Positions 18,201 through 27,900 of a stretch of DNA of 64,000 nt are shown here, in pieces. Source of the DNA: Bradyrhizobium sp. WSM471. GTDB taxonomy: Bacteria; Pseudomonadota; Alphaproteobacteria; Rhizobiales; Xanthobacteraceae. A program made the position numbers and the translations under genes. The stretch is taken from assembly GCF_000244915.1 (NCBI RefSeq), contig NZ_CM001442.1, positions 1,116,001 to 1,180,000 on the forward strand, given 5' to 3'. The notes beneath the pieces were generated by a model that saw only the letters and a list, made by a program, of their open reading frames with translations, made no database searches and was not told where the DNA came from. Numbering within the stretch: the first letter of the stretch is position 1; every line of letters starts with the position of its first letter.

Positions 18201-21200
18201 CGCCGTTCTGAGCGGCGGCATCCTGAACAACAATGCGGCCTTCAAGGTCAGCGGCACCGGCAACGCGCTGGACCACGAGACGGCCACGAACGCGAGCACC
18301 GGCACGATCGAAGTGCTGGCGAACGGCGCGCTGACGATCGACCAGGGCTCGACCGTCGCCAACACCGGCAACGTCACGGTCGATGCCAACGGCAAGCTGA
18401 CGGTCAATGGCGCCACGATCAGCGGTGCCGGCACGGTCACGGACAACGGCGAGATCGACCTCACCGGCAACGCCGTTCTGAGCGGCGGCATCCTGAACAA
18501 CAATGCGGCCTTCAAGGTCAGCGGCACCGGCAATGCGCTGGACCATGAGACGGTCACGAATGCGAGCACCGGCACGATCGAAGTGCTTGCCAACGGCGCG
18601 CTGACGATCGACCAGGGCTCGACGGTTGCCAACACCGGCAACGTCACGGTCGATGCCAACGGCAAGCTGACGGTGAACGGGGCCACGATCAGCGGTGCTG
18701 GTACCGTCACGGACAACGGCGAGATCGACCTCACCGGCAACGCCGTTCTGAGCGGCGGCGTCCTGAACAACAATGCGGCCTTCAAGGTCAGCGGCACCGG
18801 CAACGCGCTGGACCATGAGACGATCACGAATACGAGCACCGGTACGATCGAAGTGCTGGCGAACGGCGCGCTGACGATCGACCAGGGCTCGACGGTTGCG
18901 AATGCCGGCAACGTCACGGTCGATGCCAACGGCAAGCTGACGGTCAATGGCGCCACGATCAGCGGTGCCGGGACGGTCACGGACAACGGCGAGATCGATC
19001 TGACCGGCAACGCCGTTCTGAGCGGCGGCATCCTGAACAACAATGCGGCCTTCAAGGTCAGCGGCACCGGCAACGCGCTGGACCATGAGACGATCACGAA
19101 TGCGACGACCGGCACGATCGAAGTGCTTGCCAACGGCGCGCTGACGGTTGACCAGGGCTCGACGGTTGCGAATGCCGGCAACGTCACGGTGGACGCCAAC
19201 GGCAAGCTGACGGTGAACGGGGCCACGATCAGCGGTGCCGGGACGGTCACGGACAACGGCGAGATTGATCTGACCGGCAACGCCGTTCTGAGCGGCGGCA
19301 TCCTGAACAACAATGCTGCCTTCAAGGTCAGCGGCACCGGCAACGCGCTGGACCATGAGACGATCACGAATGCGAGCACCGGCACGATCGAGGTGCTGGC
19401 GAACGGTGCGTTGACGATCGACCAGGGCTCGACGGTTGCGAATGCCGGCAACGTCACGGTGGACGCCAACGGCAAGCTGACGGTGAACGGGGCCACGATC
19501 AGCGGCACCGGCACGGTCACGGGTAACGGCGAGATCGACCTGACCGGCGCTGCGGTGCTGAGCGGCGGCGTCCTGAACAACAATGCGGCCTTCAAGGTCA
19601 GCGGCACCGGCAACGCGCTGGACCACGAGACGGTCACGAATGTGACGACCGGCACGATCGAGGTGCTGGCGAACGGCGCGCTGACGGTCGACCAGGGCTC
19701 GACCGTCGCCAACACCGGCAACGTCACGGTGGATGCCAACGGCAAGCTGACGGTGAACGGGGCCACGATCAGCGGTGCCGGGACGGTCACGGGTAACGGC
19801 GAGATCGACCTGACGGGAGGCGCCACTCTGAGCGGCGGCATCCTGAACAACAATGCTGCCTTCAAGGTCAGCGGCAGCGGCAATGCGCTGGACCATGAGA
19901 CGGTCACGAATGCGAGCACCGGCACGATCGAAGTGCTGGCGAACGGCGCGCTGACGGTTGACCAGGGCTCGACCGTCGCCAACACCGGCAACGTCACGGT
20001 CGATGCCAACGGCAAGCTGACGGTGAACGGGGCCACGATCAGCGGTGCTGGTACGGTCACGGACAACGGCGAGATCGATCTGACCGGCGCTGCGGTGCTG
20101 AGCGGCGGCATCCTGAACAACAATGCGGCCTTCAAGGTCAGCGGCACCGGCAACGCGCTCGACCACGAGACGGTCACGAATGCGAGCACCGGCACGGTCG
20201 AAGTGCTGGCGAACGGCGCGCTGACGATCGACCAGGGCTCGACAGTCGCCAATGCCGGCAACGTCACGATCGATGCCAACGGCAAGCTGACGGTCAACGG
20301 TGCCACGATCAGCGGTGCTGGTACGGTCACGGACAACGGCGAGATCGACCTGACCGGCAATGCCGTGCTGAGCGGCGGCATCCTGAACAACAACGCGGCC
20401 CTCAAGGTCAGCGGCACCGGCAACGCGCTGGACCATGAGACGGTCACGAATGCGAGCACCGGCACGATCGAAGTGCTGGCGAACGGCGCGCTGACGGTTG
20501 ACCAGGGCTCGACCGTCGCCAACACCGGCAACGTCACGGTCGATGCCAACGGCAAGCTGACGGTGAACGGGGCCACGATCAGCGGTGCTGGTACGGTCAC
20601 GGACAACGGCGAGATCGATCTGACCGGCGCTGCGGTGCTGAGCGGCGGCATCCTGAACAACAATGCGGCCTTCAAGGTCAGCGGCACCGGCAACGCGCTC
20701 GACCACGAGACGGTCACGAATGCGAGCACCGGCACGGTCGAAGTGCTGGCGAACGGCGCGCTGACGATCGACCAGGGCTCGACAGTCGCCAATGCCGGCA
20801 ACGTCACGATCGATGCCAACGGCAAGCTGACGGTCAACGGTGCCACGATCAGCGGTGCTGGTACGGTCACGGACAACGGCGAGATCGACCTGACCGGCAA
20901 TGCCGTGCTGAGCGGCGGCATCCTGAACAACAATGCCGCCTTCAAGGTCAGCGGCACCGGCAACGCGCTGGACCATGAGACGGTCACGAATGCGACGACC
21001 GGCACGATCGAAGTGCTGGCGAATGGCGCGCTGACGGTCGACCAGGGCTCGACGGTTGCGAATGCCGGCAACGTCACGGTCGATGCCAACGGCAAGCTGA
21101 CGGTCAATGGCGCCACGATCAGCGGCGGTACGATCGACGGTCTCGGCACCATCGATGTCACCAGCGCCAGCAAGATCGATGGCGGCGCGACGCTGAGCAC

Positions 21201-24200
21201 GGCCACAGTTACCGCCGATGCCAAGCTGACGCTGGACGGCATCACGGTGTCGGGCTCGACGATCACGGACAATGGAGGCATCGAGCTCGACAACACCGTC
21301 AAGCTCAAGGACGGCGCCAGCATCCAGGGCGGCGCGGTCGCCAATACCGGCACGCTGAAGATCACCGGCGCTGCGACGCTGCTCAACGACGTCGTGACCA
21401 ATACCGGTACGGTGTCGGTCGATGGCGGCCAGACGCTGACACTGTCCGGCACGGAGATTTCGGGCGGAGCCGTCAACGGCGCCGGGGCGATCGATGTCAT
21501 CGGCAGCAGCAAGATCGATCAATCAGCGACGCTGAGCACCTCTGCCGTGACGGTTGAGAGCGGCGTCATCCTGACGCTGGATGACGTGACTGTTGCGGGC
21601 ACCGCAATCGCCAATCATGGCACGGTCAAGGTCGATGCAAGCAGCAAGCTGACATTGAACGGTGCAAGCCTGACAGGCGGCGCGCTCACCGTTTCGGGTA
21701 CGCTGAATTCGACCGGCACAACTACGATTACCGACGCCAACATCTCGAACAACTACCTGATCGAGGCAACCCTGGGCGCGTTGACCCTGCTGGCGACGAC
21801 CTCCGCAACCTCGATCGCGAATGGCGGCATCCTCCGGGCCAATGGCGCCGAGCTCGACATCAACGGCGAAACCATCGCAAACACCGGCACGTTGGCGGCG
21901 ATTGATCACGGGACACTGAAGCTGATCGGGACGACGGTGACCGACACCGGCAGCGGTAGTGTCTCGGTCGAGTCCGGCTCTACACTCGATCTCCAGGGCG
22001 CCACCATCGACGGCGGCACGGTGACGATTGCCGGTACGCTGGAATCGACTGGCACGAGCGCGATCAACAACGCCGACATCACCAACACCGGCACGATCAC
22101 GGTGACCAGCGGTACGCTGACGATTGATCCCGCCATCCTCCACACCATCACCAATCACAATCTGATTCAGGCGAATGGCGGTGAACTCGATATTTCCGGT
22201 GACCTGATCGTCAACTCCGCCGATATCATGGCGGTGCATGGCGGCACGCTGAAGCTTGCGAGCGTCATCGTCACCAATTCCGGCGGGTCGATCACGGTCG
22301 ACGGCACCTCGAAGCTCTATCTGACCGACGTCTCGATCAACGGCGGCAGCCTGAGCAATGCCGGCAATCTCTACGGCGTATCCGGCTCCAACACCGTTTC
22401 GGCGATGGTCACGAACACCGGCACCATCGAGGTGCAGGCCGGCACGCTCGACCTCGCCGGCGGCCTTAGCGGTGTCGGCTCGGTGATCATCGACGATGGT
22501 GCGACGCTCGAACTCGCCGGGGCGACGGCGCAGACCATTGCCTTCGCCGGTGGCGCCGATACGCTCCAGCTCGACAAGGTGGCGGGCCAGAGCTTCACCG
22601 GCACCATTGCCGGTCAGTCGACGAAAGCCGGCACGTTCACGATCAAGGGCGCGGCCGATATCACGACATCGAGCGGCGACGCACTCGACTTCACCGCATC
22701 GGGCGGCACATCTGCAACGCCCGCCAACATCGTTCTCGCGCCCACCGGTGCACTGACGGGCGCGGCCAACGGCGTCGCCGTCACCCAGAACGGTACCGGC
22801 GATATCTCGTTCACGGCGACCGGCGACATCAAGGGCCTCGCCGGCCACGGCATCTGGCTGCGCGACAGCGCGACCGGCGCTGGCGATATCACCGTCAACA
22901 ATCTCACCGGCAAGGCGACCGGCGCCGGCGCGAATTCGGTCGGCGTTCTTGTCGAGAATTTGAACAGCGCGAGCGCCGGCGGCATCTCGATCACCCAGCT
23001 CGGCGGCGCAGTTGGCGGCGCATACGGCATCGACGCGGTTACGCTAGGCCACGGCGACATTGCCATTGACGCCGGTGGCACCATCACAGGCAGCTCCGTC
23101 TACGGTATCCGTGCGCGCAGCTATGGCAGCGGCAGCGAGACCGTCACGACCGAGGCCGGCAGCGCCGTCACCTCGGGCAGCTCGGCCATCATTGCGGTCA
23201 ATCGAGCAAATTCGATCGACGCGTCGGACGGCAGCACCATCACCGTCACCACCTACGGCACGATCAATTCCGGCAGCAGCCTGAACCAGAGCGGCAACAC
23301 GCCGGCGGGCATCCAGGCCGGCTACACCGGTGCCATCACCGGATCGACCGCCAATACCCACGTCAACGGCACCGTCACCATCGGCAATCACGCCAACATT
23401 ACCGCCGCGGCGGGCTATGGCATCGACGCCTACAATTACGGCAACGGCGACGTCAGGGTGACCAGCTTCGCCGGGACCACGATTTCGGTCTCCGGTGCCC
23501 AAAGCGTCGGCATCAACGCGTCGGCATTGAGCGGTGGCGCTGGCGACGTGACGGTCACGCTTGGCGAAAATGTTACGATCTCGGGTGCGACGAGCTACGG
23601 CATCAGGGCCTACAGCATCGATGCGGGCGACATCAGCGTCACCATGGCGAACGGCGACAGTATCACGTCTGGCAGCACCGGCATCGTGGCGGTCAACTAC
23701 GCCACTGCGATCGCTGCCGGCATCGGGAGCACGATCTCCGTCGAGGCGCACGGCACGATCCACTCCGGCTCGACCTCGAACAACGACAGCACCATTCCCG
23801 GCGGGATCATCGCCGGCTACAAGCCCGGCGGGACCGGCACGTTCTCGAATGCGGTCAAGGGCGACGTCACCGTTACGAGCGATGCAACGATTATCGCCGA
23901 TGTGGGCTACGGCATCGAGGCGTTCACCTGGGGTGCCGGCAACCTCACAGTCACGACCGGGGCGACCTCCTCGATTTCGGCCGCAGGTACCGCGATCGGT
24001 GCCTTCGATCACGGTGGCGGCGACGTCAGCGTCACCAATAATGGCTCCACTACCGGCGCGGTCGGCGTGTCTGCCATCGCCAACGGCAGCGGCGACGTCA
24101 CAATCGTCAATCACGGTGCTATCACCAGCACGAGCCTCGCCGGCATCAGCGTCACCCAGAACGAAGCGGGCGCGACCGGCTCGACCCATATCACCAATAC

Positions 24201-27200
24201 CGGATCGATCGTGGCCCCGAGCGCCCATGCGGCGATCTTCATCCAGGAGAACGCGACCGGCATCGCGCAGATCGACAATTCCGCCACCGGAACGATCGGA
24301 CCCGCCCTCGCCTCGTCCGTGACCGCTGCGACCTACGCCATCGTCGAGACCGGCGGCCACGTCACGATCAACAATGCCGGTCACATCAACGGCAATATCT
24401 CGGTCGCCACCGCGACGTTCAACAATGAGCTGGGCGGCACCTGGACGGTCGCCGGCTCGGGCGTCTTCGGCAACGCGTCGTCGATTGTCAACCACGGTGC
24501 CATCGACCTGCATGGCGCGTCGATCTCCGGGACCGGGCTGAGCGTCGAGAATTACGCGACCATCGACAGTTGGGGCACGGCGTCGATCACGGGCACCATC
24601 GCCAATGCCGGCAGCATCGAGATCCATGACGGGGCGCTGACGCTGTTCGGCTCACTGTCGGGCTCGGGCTCGGTCACCGTCGACGCCGGCGCGTTGCTGA
24701 AGCTCGACGGCACGGTCACGCAGACGATCACACTCGACGGCGACGGCGCCCATCTTCAGATCGATACGTCGGCGTTCGGCGGCTCTATCGGCGCGCTGTC
24801 CACGAACGACACGATCGACCTGTCGACCATCAAGTATGGGCTCGGTACCAGCGCAGTCTATGTCGCCAACAGCAACCCCTCCACCGGCGGCGTGCTGACG
24901 GTAACCGATGCGGACGGCAATCACATCAGCCTGACCCTGTCCGGTGCCGACTACAGCAATGCCCATTTCGCCGGTAGTGACGACGGCACTGGCCACACGC
25001 TGATCACCACGACCGATGACCACGCGCCGGCCTTCACCGCCGGCGGCGTGCTGGCGGGAGGCGTCTCCGAGCAGGCGGACGCCACCGGCGACTTCGCCAC
25101 GTCCGATACGTCAACGCCCGCGACCGGCGCGATTCACTTCACCGACGTCGACTTGACCGACCTGCCGACGGCACAGATCACCGGCCAGGTCGTGACCTCG
25201 CTTGGCGCCGATCACAGCACTATTCTCACCTCGTCGCTCACGCTTGACGAGATCGCGGCGCTCAAGACCGGACTGACCCTTCTGCCGCAGGCCGGACTGA
25301 ACAATGGCACCGTCACCTGGAGCTATTCGATCGCCGACGGCGCGCTGGACTTCCTCGCCAAGGACCAGACCGCGAAGGTGGTTTCCACCATCACGATCAC
25401 GGACGATTACGGCAAGACCGCCACAACCGACGTCACAATCACGATCACGGGCAAGAACGACGCACCCGCGATCACGGCGGAAACGAACGACCATTCCGGC
25501 GCGGACCTGCCCGAGACGAATACGCCGCTGGTGAAGCATGGTACGCTGACGGTTTCGGATGCCGATGCCACCGATCATGTGACGGTCGCGGTCGATCATC
25601 TCGATATCTATTTGGACGATGTGCTCCAGACCGGCTATGTCGGCGAGCCCTCGAACGAGACGCTGCTCAACTATCTGGCCGTGCAGCCCGGAGAAGTTCT
25701 CGATGGCACCGCCACCCACGCCGCGTTTACGTGGGATTTCAATTCAGGCAGCGAGGCCTTCGACTTCCTTGCCGCCGGCCACACGCTGTCGCTGCAGTAC
25801 ACGATCGTGCCGGACGATGGCCATACGCCGACCGGAACCGGTAACGGCGTCCTCACTTTCAACATCGCCGGCAGCAACGATGCGCCGACTCTGGGTGACG
25901 CGACGCTGGCCTCGGTCAGTGGAGATAACAGCGATCCGGTTGGCTCCACAGTCAGCGATCTCTTTGCTGGCAAGTTCCACGACGCCGACGACGGCGCGAG
26001 CTTCCAGGCCATCGCGGTCAGCGCGGACAACGCCACTTCGGATCAGGGAGTCTGGCAGTACGAAATCGCCGGCTCCGACCAGTGGGTCGACATTGCCGGC
26101 GTCAGCGACACCAATGCGCTCGTGCTCAGCACCGATACGCTGGTCCGCTTTGTCCCGGCTAACGGCTTCAGCGGCACGCCCGGCTCGCTCGACGTTCATG
26201 CGCTCGACGACACCTACACCGGCGGGATCAGCGCCGGCTCCCCGGTCTCGATCGATATCACGAGCGCCGGCATCGGCCACGGCGGCACCACGCCGGTGTC
26301 GGACCACGCCGCTTCGGTCAGCATCGATGTGACAGTTCCGCCGGATGTGCTGGTTGCGAACGACGATGCGCTGGACAACGCGACGCCGCCTTCGACCGAT
26401 GGCGGCTGGGTACTCGACACTGACAACGGCCACTACTATCGGCTCGTGACCACCGAGCTGAGTTGGGATGATGCGAAAGTGCAGGCTGAATCCGATGGTG
26501 CCTATCTGGCGACCATCACCGGCCAAGGCGAGCAAGATATCGTCCAGGGACTTTCCGTGGGCTACCGCGCCTGGATCGGCGGCGGGAGCACCGACGATAC
26601 CGACGGGGCCGGCGCCCATTTCTCCTGGCTGACCGGTCCCGAGTCGGGCTCGGCATTCGGCTACACGCATTGGCGTCTCGATAGCAACGAGCCGAACGGC
26701 GGCTTTGGTTCGAGCACGCAGCACGTCCATATTGAAGGCGTCGACGATGCCGCGAACGGTGGCTGGAATGATGCACCAGGCGACGCGGTCGGCCGGTACT
26801 TCATAGAGGAATGGGGTGGCCAAAGCGGTCAGGTCGCATTCAAGGAGAATGTTGGGACCACGCTGACCACGGCGCAACTGCTGGCCAACGACACCGATTC
26901 CGCGGGCAATCCCATCACCGTGACGTCCGTCGGCGATCTCTCCGGTCAAAGCCTCCATGGCGGCACGGTCGCGCTCAACGGCAACATCATCACCTATACG
27001 CCGGCCACGGACTATTTCGGCGCAGACAGCTTCACCTATACGATCTCCGACGGCGTCAAGACCGCGACCGCAATGGTGTCCTTCGCCGTCGACCAATCGC
27101 CGGTGATTGACACGACGCATTTCGCCCACACCCATAACGAGGACAACAGCGATACGGTGACAGGCCTGTCCGTCTCGGGGTCTTCGACCGAGACCTACAG

Positions 27201-27753
27201 CCTGAGCGCGGTGACCGCAGGCTCGATCGACGGCAGCACAGTATCCCCGTCGCAGGACGACGATCTCTCGCTGGACGACGTAAATGCAGATCTGGCCAGC
27301 GTGACCTATACGCCCGGAGAAATGCCGCCGGTCAATGACATGATCACCTTCGCCGTGACCGACAGTCACGGCATCAAGGATACCGTCAACTTCATCTTCA
27401 ACGAAAGCGGCGAAGGCCCGGTGTTTTTGACGGGAACGGCCGGCAAGGACGTCATTTTCGCCAGCGAATCGAGCGACACGCTGATCGGCGGCGGCGCCAA
27501 GGACCAATTCGTGTTCGCGCCGGCGTCGTCGCAGGATTCGGTCCTGCACACGGTGATCGATTTCGAGATTGGCCTGGACAAGATCGACCTGCGGCAGTTC
27601 GGCGGCATCAGCTCGTTCGAGGACCTCGGTATTGCGCCGCAGTCCGGCGGCGCTCTTATTACGCTCGACAATCACGAAGCGATCCTGCTGAAAAACGTCG
27701 TTGGAACGCTACAGGCAAGCGATTTCATTATTACCAACCACGCCATTCTGTGA
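15295..27753 (+). CDS. Giant type I secreted adhesin: FecR-like, VCBS-like, 90-aa repeats, C-type lectin, RTX end
   Basis: A 4152-residue surface protein, about 0.4 MDa. In order: a unique N-terminus (1-125) with Ala-Ala pairs near 114-121; a FecR-like domain (about 131-240, GDVVSTGGDS, GTVFGLSSNARM, VATMGIRGTAV); two VCBS-like domains ending ITGTNDKP and ITGTDAP (386-683); a W-x-x-A-x-NW-x-x-G-x-VP motif (about 698-712) opening a long beta-solenoid (to about 3240), including twelve 90-residue repeats (913-1944); two more VCBS-like domains (3243-3533); a C-type lectin-like domain (3703-3841) with Glu-Pro-Asn 3799-3801 and Trp-Asn-Asp 3824-3826; a cadherin-like domain; and a C-terminal RTX nonapeptide region (GTAGKD, DTLIGGGAKD, 4043-4075) with a type I secretion tail. 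No ATG exists near the start: an in-frame stop at 15277 forces TTG 15295 or GTG 15298. Confidence 0.88.
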   Translation: MVPGLNYAGKFDAAISLDGLGSRSPADGHVDSFTAKARGHVPDGAFVVPDPNLIFNGDFKRAGLDLVLSHDGHDFVVHDYFRGDKCAAIASPDGAHLTGDVVNALTGHVQYAQAASGIAAAQVIGHVTKLSGSATAVRNGVSVILNNGDNVEKGDVVSTGGDSTLGITFIDGTVFGLSSNARMVLNEMVYDPNGSNNSSLLSLVAGTITFVAGETAKHGDMKVDTPVATMGIRGTAVLSQINFVVPAGGGDPQPQASFQVLVEPNGTTGSYILFDKVTLLPIATVNQAGQMIQISGGNVSISNALMSPDIQKLITDVFTLKFTDNNSNTKLTQNFTDSITQTGNIVFIKTDTGATATATFTHLPDPGSQAPGHNPSTSTRIPGPPVRQSLDLNGNVKTAFGITERADTTGDTTHYDTISGRITFVDQNLADLPTVSIDLGDTPNFVYKNASQQDVTGALSALQKQDIAATQIQISVAAAAGNNNNGSAVWTYAIPDHVFDFLAAGETLTLTYKVRVNNNFSVNPETSTIDITITITGTNDKPVITTSVPVIIFEGGTSVPGGPLTSDVPTTGTLDFTDVDLTDKHTVSVALTSATLPDGTVPPGPLAAFQSAMSVAIAAGADSTGDGTGTINWSLADLPVYLADFIPKGEVLTLVYTVTLKDAQGAISQQTITVTITGTDAPAVVWIATDKPGAPSGGFWKDAANWATGTVPTINDDVIVITDQLHGLTPSYPVTIDTAAYAKSITMNDYDTAIGHKAPEVINKSALTIAGKISLKADSKLTNFTASTISVGGKAEFLDSSVLTNAGYLTFKGGGDFAKSTTITNSGTIELFGGTLKTLAGINNAGGTLKADAGTTLIVDTATISGGTVTIAGTLELDGSSVLEDGTLNNSGAVNVKGTAEFAHETVSNVSAGTIKVLANGWLTIDQGSTVANTGNVTVDANGKLTVNGATISGAGTVTDNGEIDLTGNAVLSGGILNNNAAFKVSGTGNALDHETATNASTGTIEVLANGALTIDQGSTVANTGNVTVDANGKLTVNGATISGAGTVTDNGEIDLTGNAVLSGGILNNNAAFKVSGTGNALDHETVTNASTGTIEVLANGALTIDQGSTVANTGNVTVDANGKLTVNGATISGAGTVTDNGEIDLTGNAVLSGGVLNNNAAFKVSGTGNALDHETITNTSTGTIEVLANGALTIDQGSTVANAGNVTVDANGKLTVNGATISGAGTVTDNGEIDLTGNAVLSGGILNNNAAFKVSGTGNALDHETITNATTGTIEVLANGALTVDQGSTVANAGNVTVDANGKLTVNGATISGAGTVTDNGEIDLTGNAVLSGGILNNNAAFKVSGTGNALDHETITNASTGTIEVLANGALTIDQGSTVANAGNVTVDANGKLTVNGATISGTGTVTGNGEIDLTGAAVLSGGVLNNNAAFKVSGTGNALDHETVTNVTTGTIEVLANGALTVDQGSTVANTGNVTVDANGKLTVNGATISGAGTVTGNGEIDLTGGATLSGGILNNNAAFKVSGSGNALDHETVTNASTGTIEVLANGALTVDQGSTVANTGNVTVDANGKLTVNGATISGAGTVTDNGEIDLTGAAVLSGGILNNNAAFKVSGTGNALDHETVTNASTGTVEVLANGALTIDQGSTVANAGNVTIDANGKLTVNGATISGAGTVTDNGEIDLTGNAVLSGGILNNNAALKVSGTGNALDHETVTNASTGTIEVLANGALTVDQGSTVANTGNVTVDANGKLTVNGATISGAGTVTDNGEIDLTGAAVLSGGILNNNAAFKVSGTGNALDHETVTNASTGTVEVLANGALTIDQGSTVANAGNVTIDANGKLTVNGATISGAGTVTDNGEIDLTGNAVLSGGILNNNAAFKVSGTGNALDHETVTNATTGTIEVLANGALTVDQGSTVANAGNVTVDANGKLTVNGATISGGTIDGLGTIDVTSASKIDGGATLSTATVTADAKLTLDGITVSGSTITDNGGIELDNTVKLKDGASIQGGAVANTGTLKITGAATLLNDVVTNTGTVSVDGGQTLTLSGTEISGGAVNGAGAIDVIGSSKIDQSATLSTSAVTVESGVILTLDDVTVAGTAIANHGTVKVDASSKLTLNGASLTGGALTVSGTLNSTGTTTITDANISNNYLIEATLGALTLLATTSATSIANGGILRANGAELDINGETIANTGTLAAIDHGTLKLIGTTVTDTGSGSVSVESGSTLDLQGATIDGGTVTIAGTLESTGTSAINNADITNTGTITVTSGTLTIDPAILHTITNHNLIQANGGELDISGDLIVNSADIMAVHGGTLKLASVIVTNSGGSITVDGTSKLYLTDVSINGGSLSNAGNLYGVSGSNTVSAMVTNTGTIEVQAGTLDLAGGLSGVGSVIIDDGATLELAGATAQTIAFAGGADTLQLDKVAGQSFTGTIAGQSTKAGTFTIKGAADITTSSGDALDFTASGGTSATPANIVLAPTGALTGAANGVAVTQNGTGDISFTATGDIKGLAGHGIWLRDSATGAGDITVNNLTGKATGAGANSVGVLVENLNSASAGGISITQLGGAVGGAYGIDAVTLGHGDIAIDAGGTITGSSVYGIRARSYGSGSETVTTEAGSAVTSGSSAIIAVNRANSIDASDGSTITVTTYGTINSGSSLNQSGNTPAGIQAGYTGAITGSTANTHVNGTVTIGNHANITAAAGYGIDAYNYGNGDVRVTSFAGTTISVSGAQSVGINASALSGGAGDVTVTLGENVTISGATSYGIRAYSIDAGDISVTMANGDSITSGSTGIVAVNYATAIAAGIGSTISVEAHGTIHSGSTSNNDSTIPGGIIAGYKPGGTGTFSNAVKGDVTVTSDATIIADVGYGIEAFTWGAGNLTVTTGATSSISAAGTAIGAFDHGGGDVSVTNNGSTTGAVGVSAIANGSGDVTIVNHGAITSTSLAGISVTQNEAGATGSTHITNTGSIVAPSAHAAIFIQENATGIAQIDNSATGTIGPALASSVTAATYAIVETGGHVTINNAGHINGNISVATATFNNELGGTWTVAGSGVFGNASSIVNHGAIDLHGASISGTGLSVENYATIDSWGTASITGTIANAGSIEIHDGALTLFGSLSGSGSVTVDAGALLKLDGTVTQTITLDGDGAHLQIDTSAFGGSIGALSTNDTIDLSTIKYGLGTSAVYVANSNPSTGGVLTVTDADGNHISLTLSGADYSNAHFAGSDDGTGHTLITTTDDHAPAFTAGGVLAGGVSEQADATGDFATSDTSTPATGAIHFTDVDLTDLPTAQITGQVVTSLGADHSTILTSSLTLDEIAALKTGLTLLPQAGLNNGTVTWSYSIADGALDFLAKDQTAKVVSTITITDDYGKTATTDVTITITGKNDAPAITAETNDHSGADLPETNTPLVKHGTLTVSDADATDHVTVAVDHLDIYLDDVLQTGYVGEPSNETLLNYLAVQPGEVLDGTATHAAFTWDFNSGSEAFDFLAAGHTLSLQYTIVPDDGHTPTGTGNGVLTFNIAGSNDAPTLGDATLASVSGDNSDPVGSTVSDLFAGKFHDADDGASFQAIAVSADNATSDQGVWQYEIAGSDQWVDIAGVSDTNALVLSTDTLVRFVPANGFSGTPGSLDVHALDDTYTGGISAGSPVSIDITSAGIGHGGTTPVSDHAASVSIDVTVPPDVLVANDDALDNATPPSTDGGWVLDTDNGHYYRLVTTELSWDDAKVQAESDGAYLATITGQGEQDIVQGLSVGYRAWIGGGSTDDTDGAGAHFSWLTGPESGSAFGYTHWRLDSNEPNGGFGSSTQHVHIEGVDDAANGGWNDAPGDAVGRYFIEEWGGQSGQVAFKENVGTTLTTAQLLANDTDSAGNPITVTSVGDLSGQSLHGGTVALNGNIITYTPATDYFGADSFTYTISDGVKTATAMVSFAVDQSPVIDTTHFAHTHNEDNSDTVTGLSVSGSSTETYSLSAVTAGSIDGSTVSPSQDDDLSLDDVNADLASVTYTPGEMPPVNDMITFAVTDSHGIKDTVNFIFNESGEGPVFLTGTAGKDVIFASESSDTLIGGGAKDQFVFAPASSQDSVLHTVIDFEIGLDKIDLRQFGGISSFEDLGIAPQSGGALITLDNHEAILLKNVVGTLQASDFIITNHAIL
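18031..21125 (+). repeat. Twelve tandem 270-bp (90-residue) repeats in the adhesin gene
   Basis: Units begin at 18031 and every 270 bp to 21001; the sequence GGCAAGCTGACGGT recurs at 18121, 18391 and so on through 21091 without any indel. Eleven units are complete and the twelfth diverges after about 125 bp. Each unit encodes GTIEVLANG, DQGSTVAN, LTVNGATISG, EIDLTG and LNNNAAFKVSG blocks, typical of a beta-solenoid passenger. Variation is mainly synonymous or Ile/Val and Thr/Ala exchanges. Confidence 0.95.
19885..20933 (+). repeat. Recent 540-bp two-unit duplication within the repeat array
   Basis: Bases 19885-20393 (509 bp) are identical to 20425-20933, an offset of 540 bp, which is two repeat units. 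Flanking units differ from each other at many synonymous sites, so this block duplicated or was converted recently. Confidence 0.9.
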
Positions 27754-27900
27754 TGCGCCCCGTGGGGCTCGCCAGCTGGCCCGCCGCTTGATCGTCACAA
27801 AAATCCATCGACCTTCGCATCCGGGAATGGCCAATCGCGCACGGACGCTGCATGATCGGTGCGCACGGCGCGGCGCGGGTTTGCAGGAAGTCCTACTGAA

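Noticed and set aside
18031..21125. Regular repeat array considered as CRISPR or satellite DNA
   Set aside because: The unit is 270 bp, fully coding, with no short repeat/spacer pattern.
17715..21522. Two very long antisense frames (1265 and 1185 residues) opposite the adhesin repeats
   Set aside because: They mirror the 270-bp repeats, which have no stops in those frames; they lack ribosome sites and family features, and the sense strand encodes clear domains.
27756..27767. Small GCCCCGTGGGGC palindrome after the adhesin stop
   Set aside because: Stem of five or so bases without a T-run; too weak to call a terminator.
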